Source: Pseudomonadota bacterium (GTDB lineage: Bacteria > Myxococcota > Bradymonadia > UBA4248). Taken from it: DNA of 9,166 nucleotides. The translations under genes and the position numbers were made by a program. Location of the stretch: NCBI GenBank assembly GCA_017613855.1, contig JAGACY010000428.1, positions 1 through 9,166 of the forward strand. Reading direction: 5' to 3'. The first letter of the stretch is position 1. Every line of letters starts with the position of its first letter. Shown here piece by piece: positions 6,213 through 9,166 of this stretch. Below the pieces are notes generated by a model, which worked only from the letters and a program-made list of their open reading frames with translations, had not been told where the DNA came from and ran no database searches.

Positions 6213-6528
6213 AGAAAAGTCTCGTGCAGACTTCGGGTTTTCCATTGGCTTTGAGCTGATCGCAAGTCAGGCTGTTGATGCTCTGCAGGCAGGTGCGTGC
6301 AACCTCGTTGCTGTACAGACTATCGTACGAAGCACAGACATTTTGAAGAATCGAGATGCATTCATCTTTGCTCGTCGATCGGGTGAGCCCGCAGGCTTTA
6401 AAATCGCCGCAGGATTGACAGCGATCGCACAGGGAAGTCGATGCCTGCACGCAAAAGCGCTTTTGACTGTCCTGGCATCCGGCGAGCATAAAAATAAAAA
6501 TGGCCAATAAGAGAATACGTTGTTTCAT
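6211..6528 (-). CDS. Small Cys-rich lipoprotein
   Basis: A 105-residue protein starting at the ATG at 6528. The N-terminus MKQRILLLAIFIFMLAGC is a textbook lipoprotein signal with lipobox LAGC and lipidated Cys18, followed by Gln19. This points to outer-membrane anchoring by the usual Lol rule. The mature part is short, polar and has ten more cysteines (26, 34, 37, 40, 46, 57, 65, 80, 89, 101), an even number that fits five disulfides in an oxidising compartment. The C-x2-C-x2-C cluster at 34-40 could alternatively bind metal. The frame extends upstream to a TTG at 6579, but the signal peptide fixes the ATG. No good SD is visible. I do not recognise the family. It is divergent from rapZ across an 80-bp gap, and its stop codon is fused to a heptad array. 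Confidence 0.8.
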   Translation of the reverse strand: MKQRILLLAIFIFMLAGCQDSQKRFCVQASTSLCDRCQSCGDFKACGLTRSTSKDECISILQNVCASYDSLYSNEVARTCLQSINSLTCDQLKANGKPEVCTRLF

Positions 6529-6529
6529 A

Positions 6530-6579
6530 GTGCAGAAAGTGTTCAAATTGTGCAGAATGGATCTTGCGCATGCGCGCAA
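6530..6579. promoter_or_regulatory. Repeat elements in the divergent lipoprotein-rapZ intergenic region
   Basis: The 80-bp gap between the two divergent starts contains a direct repeat GTGCAGAA at 6530-6537 and 6550-6557 (20 bp apart). It also has an inverted repeat TTGCGC/GCGCAA at 6564-6569 and 6574-6579 around ATGC. A -10-like TTTATA at 6588-6593 lies 18 bases after TTGCGC, but that would leave a very short rapZ leader. A shared regulator binding here is an inference. Confidence 0.3.
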
Positions 6580-6608
6580 TCGCGTTCTTTATACACCCAG
6601 GAGCGATG

Positions 6609-7466
6609 ATGAATCCAATACAACTCGTTTTAATTTCCGGAATGGGTGGTGCCGGGCGCACGACAGCCTTGCATACCCTCGAAGATCTCGGTTTTTACTG
6701 TGTGGATAATCTGCCCGTCGTACTGCTGCCAAAATTTTTGCAGCTGCTTGGGGCACACAATGAGATCAAGCGCATAGCCATTGGATTTGACATTCGGGAT
6801 TCGCTTTTTTTGCAGCAGGCCCCCGAGGTCATCGAAGAAATCAAAAAGTTGGGAATGACTCCGGAGATCTTGTTTTTGGATGCGGAGAATCAGGTTCTGA
6901 AACGACGCTACAAAGAGACGCGTCGCGTTCATCCACTCGACAAAGACGGCGATTTGAACAGTGCCATCGAACGCGAACGCCGCATGCTTCAGGTCATTCA
7001 GCCTTATGTGCAGACGCGCCTTGATACTTCGGCTTTGACGCCGCACCAACTGCGCGATCTCATCAGTACGCGCTACAGCGGCAACATACCTGACATGCAC
7101 ATCGCTATTGTCAGTTTTGGCTACAAGTACGGCATCCTGCTCGATGCCGATCTCGTGTTCGATGTGCGATTTTTAAAGAATCCCTATTTTGTGCCCGAGC
7201 TTTCGAAACTGACAGGACTGGATAAGAGCGTCTCGGACTACGTTTTTTCCGATCCGGATGCAGAAACATTCGTCAGCAAAACGAGTGAACTCATCAAGTT
7301 CCTGATCCCAAGGTACCAGCGCGAAGGAAAACGTTATCTGACCATCGGCATCGGATGCACAGGGGGACAGCATCGCAGCATCGCCATTGCAGAGGCTATC
7401 TATCAACGGAATAAGACCGAGACCTGGACGGTGCATCATCGGGAATTGCCGAGATATTATGATTAA
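6609..7466 (+). CDS. rapZ: RapZ/YvcJ-family nucleotide-binding protein
   Basis: A 285-residue protein, close to the usual family length of about 285. The N-terminal P-loop domain has a Walker A-like GMGGAGRT at residues 11-18 followed by LEDLGFYCVDNLP. The central FLDA...LKRRYKETRRVHPL motif is at about 89-110. The C-terminal domain carries SFGYKYG (169-175), DADLVFDVRFL, NPYFVPEL, LTGLD and GCTGGQHRS (249-257), the site that binds glucosamine-6-phosphate in enterobacterial RapZ. The family links nucleotide and amino-sugar levels to control of cell-wall precursor synthesis. In E. coli it is the adaptor for GlmZ sRNA decay. Arg replaces the Walker A Lys, a variant I recall from other phyla. 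The tail lacks the basic KRK-type end used for sRNA binding in E. coli. AGGAG at 6599-6603 lies five bases before the ATG at 6609. An ATG at 6606 and the open frame from 6564 are less likely starts. Confidence 0.95.
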   Translation: MNPIQLVLISGMGGAGRTTALHTLEDLGFYCVDNLPVVLLPKFLQLLGAHNEIKRIAIGFDIRDSLFLQQAPEVIEEIKKLGMTPEILFLDAENQVLKRRYKETRRVHPLDKDGDLNSAIERERRMLQVIQPYVQTRLDTSALTPHQLRDLISTRYSGNIPDMHIAIVSFGYKYGILLDADLVFDVRFLKNPYFVPELSKLTGLDKSVSDYVFSDPDAETFVSKTSELIKFLIPRYQREGKRYLTIGIGCTGGQHRSIAIAEAIYQRNKTETWTVHHRELPRYYD

Positions 7467-7495
7467 TGCGGAATTCGGAATGCGGAATGCGTAAT
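7465..7495. repeat. Heptad array D fused to the rapZ stop codon
   Basis: AAT, GCGGAAT, TCGGAAT, GCGGAAT and GCGTAAT. The first AA is part of the rapZ TAA stop (7464-7466). This is the same arrangement and orientation relative to the gene as array C has with the Cys-rich lipoprotein. Confidence 0.85.
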
Positions 7496-7508
7496 TAAAG
7501 TTGCAAAA

Positions 7509-7546
7509 CTAAGGGGGAATTCTGAAGCTAAGGGAGAATGATGAGG
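7509..7546. repeat. Imperfect 19-bp tandem direct repeat
   Basis: CTAAGGGGGAATTCTGAAG (7509-7527) is followed directly by CTAAGGGAGAATGATGAGG (7528-7546), with 15 of 19 bases identical. It fills the space between heptad arrays D and E downstream of rapZ. No gene is visible here. Confidence 0.6.
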
Positions 7547-7548
7547 TT

Positions 7549-7572
7549 AATTCGTAATGCGTAATGCGGAAT
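7549..7572. repeat. Heptad array E
   Basis: AAT, TCGTAAT, GCGTAAT, GCGGAAT. Same orientation as array D, just before the rapZ/hsp20 bidirectional terminator. Confidence 0.8.
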
Positions 7573-7582
7573 TGAATGACAA

Positions 7583-7625
7583 ATACAAAAAAGGCTCGCG
7601 GAGTATCCGCGAGCCTTTTTTGTAT
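7583..7625. terminator. Bidirectional intrinsic terminator between rapZ and hsp20
   Basis: A perfect 20-bp inverted repeat: ATACAAAAAA plus GGCTCGCGGA, a three-base loop (GTA), then TCCGCGAGCC plus TTTTTTGTAT. The GC-rich 10-bp stem is flanked by A6 and T6, so it works as a Rho-independent terminator on both strands. It serves rapZ from the left and the hsp20 pair from the right. Confidence 0.93.
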
Positions 7626-7630
7626 ACATG

Positions 7631-7649
7631 GGGGAGAGAAGCTCTCCCC
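7631..7649 (-). terminator. Short GC-rich hairpin just after the hsp20 stop
   Basis: GGGGAGAG (7631-7638), a three-base loop, and CTCTCCCC (7642-7649) form a perfect 8-bp stem 11 bases after the stop of the downstream hsp20 gene. It has no T-run of its own and precedes the main terminator. It may protect the 3' end or act together with that terminator. Confidence 0.5.
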
Positions 7650-7660
7650 GGAGTTATGGT

Positions 7661-8044
7661 TTATTCACTTGTAATTTTAATCTGCTGAGGCTGAGCCGTC
7701 GTAGGTTTGGCCAGTTTGAGCGTCAAGACACCGAGTTTATAATCGGCCCGGCATTTGGAAGCATCCAAACCGCGCATGACGCGGAATTGCCTGTAATAAT
7801 GTCTTGGCGGCAGGCCTTCAATCTCAGCTTTGGCTTCGACGGTGAGGATTTCCTTATCCAAATTGACTTCAATATTTTTAGGATCGATGCCCGGCATATC
7901 CACATTGACGATGAAATCATCTTTGGCTTCTTCGATATCGACAGCCGGCTGGACCTGAGCAGCACGAACTTCTACATTTTGTTCGGCTTTTTTATCCATC
8001 TCAGTATTTTCAGATTTTTTCTGAAGTTCATTATTTTCCAACAT
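7661..8044 (-). CDS. Hsp20 small heat-shock protein (alpha-crystallin domain), second of a pair
   Basis: A 127-residue small heat-shock protein. Residues 1-30 form a charged, Lys/Glu-rich N-terminal arm. The alpha-crystallin domain runs from about 33 to 112, with VDMPGI (48-53), YYRQFRV (83-89) and ADYKLGVLTLKL (100-111). The last is the family's A-x-x-x-N-G-V-L motif with Leu in place of Asn. It ends with an I-x-I motif (IKI, 122-124), which normally docks onto a neighbouring subunit to build oligomers. Such proteins hold unfolding clients for refolding by ATP-dependent chaperones in the cytosol. The start is probably the ATG at 8044, nine bases after AGGAG. A GTG at 8050 is only three bases from that SD. 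It lies 73 bp after the other hsp20 gene and is probably co-transcribed with it. Confidence 0.93.
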   Translation of the reverse strand: MLENNELQKKSENTEMDKKAEQNVEVRAAQVQPAVDIEEAKDDFIVNVDMPGIDPKNIEVNLDKEILTVEAKAEIEGLPPRHYYRQFRVMRGLDASKCRADYKLGVLTLKLAKPTTAQPQQIKITSE

Positions 8045-8117
8045 ACTCACTGACTCCTATTAATATATCATTTACCCAAAAGTAAAAGTAATTGTTGAAA
8101 GAAACTAACCGTCAATC

Positions 8118-8546
8118 CTACCCGTTGATAGCAATCTGTTTAGGTTTGCTTTCGGCGGCTTTGGGAAGCGTCACGCGGAGAATACCATTCTTGAATGTAG
8201 CTTTTGCTTTGTCCGCTTCTACTCTTACGGGGAGTGCAATACTTCTTTGGATATCATAATTGCCTCTTTCTGCAAGATAGACAGTATTCTCTTTAGGATG
8301 GGTTACATTGCGTTTTGCACTCAATTTAAGTGTATCATTATGAACACTCAAATCGACATCAGCTTCTTCAACACCAGGAAGTTCAGCAACAAATTCGAGG
8401 TTATCACCTTTATCGATGAGGTTCATGCGGAGTGCACCAAAGAATGCATCATTCTCTGCAAACCTTCTAAAAGCGCGTTCGTTGGGCATCCAGTCACAGA
8501 ATGAACGATTAAATAAACGGTCAATATCACTCCAAAGTGTAAACAT
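8118..8546 (-). CDS. Hsp20 small heat-shock protein (alpha-crystallin domain), first of a pair
   Basis: A 142-residue small heat-shock protein. It starts MFTLWSDIDRLFNR, the aromatic N-terminal arm typical of class A bacterial Hsp20. The alpha-crystallin domain spans about 41-129: AELPGV (54-59), the RGNYDIQRSIALP strand (94-106) and the complete ATFKNGILRVTLPK motif (116-129). The C-terminal IAI (138-140) is the I-x-I docking motif. It is an ATP-independent holdase in the cytosol. The open frame runs upstream to 8765, but the extra 73 codons cross a heptad array and a long leader. AGGAGG six bases before the ATG at 8546 and the family-typical N-terminus settle the start. The long leader with inverted repeats and a heat-shock-like promoter suggests heat control. 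The two Hsp20 proteins differ clearly in sequence, so they may form mixed oligomers. Confidence 0.95.
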   Translation of the reverse strand: MFTLWSDIDRLFNRSFCDWMPNERAFRRFAENDAFFGALRMNLIDKGDNLEFVAELPGVEEADVDLSVHNDTLKLSAKRNVTHPKENTVYLAERGNYDIQRSIALPVRVEADKAKATFKNGILRVTLPKAAESKPKQIAING

Positions 8547-8566
8547 AACAAACCTCCTATGATTAG

Positions 8567-8585
8567 ATAAACCAATACGGTTTAT
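8567..8585 (-). promoter_or_regulatory. Inverted repeat in the hsp20 leader, possible operator or thermosensor helix
   Basis: ATAAACC (8567-8573) and GGTTTAT (8579-8585) form a perfect 7-bp inverted repeat with a 5-base loop, ending just before the SD of hsp20. In the transcript, AAUAAACC could pair instead with GGUUUGUU, which contains the last two G of the SD. Two mutually exclusive helices are therefore possible. A ROSE-type or other RNA thermometer is an inference. Confidence 0.4.
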
Positions 8586-8649
8586 TGTATGAGACATAGT
8601 GATGATATCAGGCATGCTATCATGTCTTTCGTCATCCAACGAGCAACAC

Positions 8650-8678
8650 ACAATGGACACCATTTTTAAAACGTCAAG
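8650..8678 (-). promoter_or_regulatory. Candidate heat-shock (sigma-32-like) promoter of the hsp20 pair
   Basis: On the minus strand CTTGAC (8678-8673) is followed after 15 bases by TCCATTGT (8657-8650). This resembles the sigma-32 form CTTGAA ... CCCCATNT, with the CCAT core retained. It would give a leader of about 95 bases before the ATG at 8546. The -10 match is only partial. I found no CIRCE element. Confidence 0.3.
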
Positions 8679-8735
8679 TCGAAGACGTATTTTTTTTTTG
8701 AGGGGGGCTGGCAGCAATCCAAATGGCCCACTATC

Positions 8736-8766
8736 AATGCGCAATTGGCAATGCGCAATGCGCAAT
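8736..8766. repeat. Heptad array F
   Basis: AAT, GCGCAAT, TGGCAAT (a variant unit), GCGCAAT, GCGCAAT. It faces array G as an inverted pair: its inner end AATGCGCAATGCGCAATTA matches the complement of the inner end of G at 18 of 19 positions. Confidence 0.85.
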
Positions 8767-8902
8767 TATCCTTTAAATGATTATAGTCCAACCCTGAAGC
8801 AGGAATGAATACGAAATACGCAATTGGTAGTGATATGCAAAACCAGCGCGAACCTCTAAAGCAAAAACTCAATTTTTCAGGAATATACCTATGAATGCAT
8901 TA
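8767..8902. other. Non-coding core between inverted arrays F and G
   Basis: This 136-bp AT-rich segment has no convincing reading frame on either strand. It holds a degenerate pair of related words (ACGAAAT, ACGCAAT near 8811-8824) and no recognisable RNA gene. With the flanking arrays it makes up most of the 405-bp gene-free stretch 8547-8951. The rest of that stretch is the hsp20 leader and promoter region, plus a T10 run at 8690-8699 and a G6 run just after it. Confidence 0.5.
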
Positions 8903-8940
8903 ATTGCGCATTGCGAATTGCGCATTACGCATTACGAATT
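8903..8940. repeat. Heptad array G
   Basis: ATTGCGC, ATTGCGA, ATTGCGC, ATTACGC, ATTACGA, ATT. It is the longest array in the window (five units) and opposite in orientation to F. It ends 11 bases from the stop codon of the right-edge gene. Confidence 0.85.
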
Positions 8941-8951
8941 GCCTGCAGAGA

Positions 8952-9166
8952 TTAAGAATACTTCATTATGATATTTGCGAGCACCACACCAAAATAGAAT
9001 AGCGTCACAAAGACAAATAGAAAAATCGCGTATGACCACGCAACGCCCGTCTCCCCACTATCGCATGTACCATTCTTCTCTGCAAAGGGATTCAGCGGTA
9101 TATTGAGACATAATATCGTATTCACAATTAAACCACCAAAGACTAATATACCTAAAATAATGCTTC
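8952..9166 (-). CDS. Hypothetical membrane protein, 5' end beyond the window
   Basis: An open frame enters from the right edge and ends at the TAA at 8954-8952, giving 70 codons of C-terminal sequence. It reads as two membrane helices joined by a polar loop: ILGILVFGGLIVNTILCLNI, then NPFAEKNGTCDSGETG, then a second helix in WSYAIFLFVFVTLFYFGVVL, followed by ANIIMKYS. This two-helix pattern and the absence of stops over 213 bases support coding. The start and most or all of the N-terminus lie outside the window. The family is not recognisable from this fragment. The heptad array G lies just beyond its 3' end. Confidence 0.6.
   Translation of the reverse strand, partial: SIILGILVFGGLIVNTILCLNIPLNPFAEKNGTCDSGETGVAWSYAIFLFVFVTLFYFGVVLANIIMKYS

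Noticed and set aside
8048..8050. GTG start for the second Hsp20
   Set aside because: Only three bases separate it from AGGAG. The ATG at 8044 has a more usual nine-base spacing. The difference is two residues and remains open.
8671..8699. Plus-strand intrinsic terminator (ACGTC/GACGT stem followed by T10)
   Set aside because: The stem is only 5 bp and no plus-strand gene precedes it. The same bases fit the hsp20 promoter region better.
8547..8735. CIRCE element for HrcA control of hsp20
   Set aside because: No TTAGCACTC-N9-GAGTGCTAA-like sequence is present in the leader or upstream.
8547..8765. N-terminal extension of the first Hsp20 up to 8765
   Set aside because: It would begin inside a heptad array (reading RIAHCQLRI) and is unlike any Hsp20. 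AGGAGG before 8546 and the MFTLWSDIDRLF start are decisive.
8599..8872. Short frames on both strands across the 8547-8951 gap
   Set aside because: They cross the leader, homopolymer runs and heptad arrays, have no SD and resemble no protein.

Overview
The window looks like a chromosomal stretch from a moderate-GC member of the Myxococcota or a related lineage. The main reason is the large secreted protease at 469-3765. It carries about ten copies of the myxobacterial six-cysteine disulfide repeat, three Asp-rich 'CDN-IDDNGNG-IDCDDP-C' modules, and a C-terminal tail of the MYXO-CTERM type (Cys, hydrophobic segment, RRRR). Two further small lipoproteins fit the same picture. This placement rests on family knowledge and was not tested by a database search.

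Layout. The left half is read entirely on the minus strand. In transcription order it holds a 216-codon lipoprotein frame (5318-5968), an EamA/DMT transporter ten bases further on (4426-5307), a strong intrinsic terminator (4376-4418) with a second hairpin, a Nudix hydrolase of ADP-ribose pyrophosphatase type (3874-4323), the giant protease (469-3765) with a candidate promoter and good Shine-Dalgarno (SD) site, and a membrane or secreted protein cut by the left edge (1-311). Upstream of the 216-codon frame, a Cys-rich lipoprotein (6211-6528, minus) is divergent from rapZ (6609-7466, plus). rapZ converges on a pair of Hsp20 small heat-shock proteins (7661-8044 and 8118-8546, minus) across a 20-bp perfect bidirectional terminator. 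A membrane protein (8952-9166, minus) is cut by the right edge. Neither edge gene has both ends in the window; I translated both by hand.

The most unusual feature is not a gene. From about 5950 to 8940, seven short arrays of a 7-bp word with the form ATT-N-CG-N (complement N-CG-N-AAT) sit in every larger intergenic gap. None occurs in the left half. The word varies in a restricted way (GCGCAAT, GCGGAAT, GCGTAAT, TCGCAAT, TCGGAAT, TCGTAAT). Two arrays begin exactly on a gene's TAA stop codon, in the same orientation relative to the gene. One overlaps the 5' end of a lipoprotein frame. Two pairs face each other as inverted repeats around short non-coding cores.

Functionally the genes are mixed: envelope proteins (protease, lipoproteins, transporter), nucleotide clean-up (Nudix), cell-envelope precursor signalling (RapZ) and proteostasis (Hsp20 pair). 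I see no tRNA, rRNA, CRISPR array, transposase or obvious defence operon.
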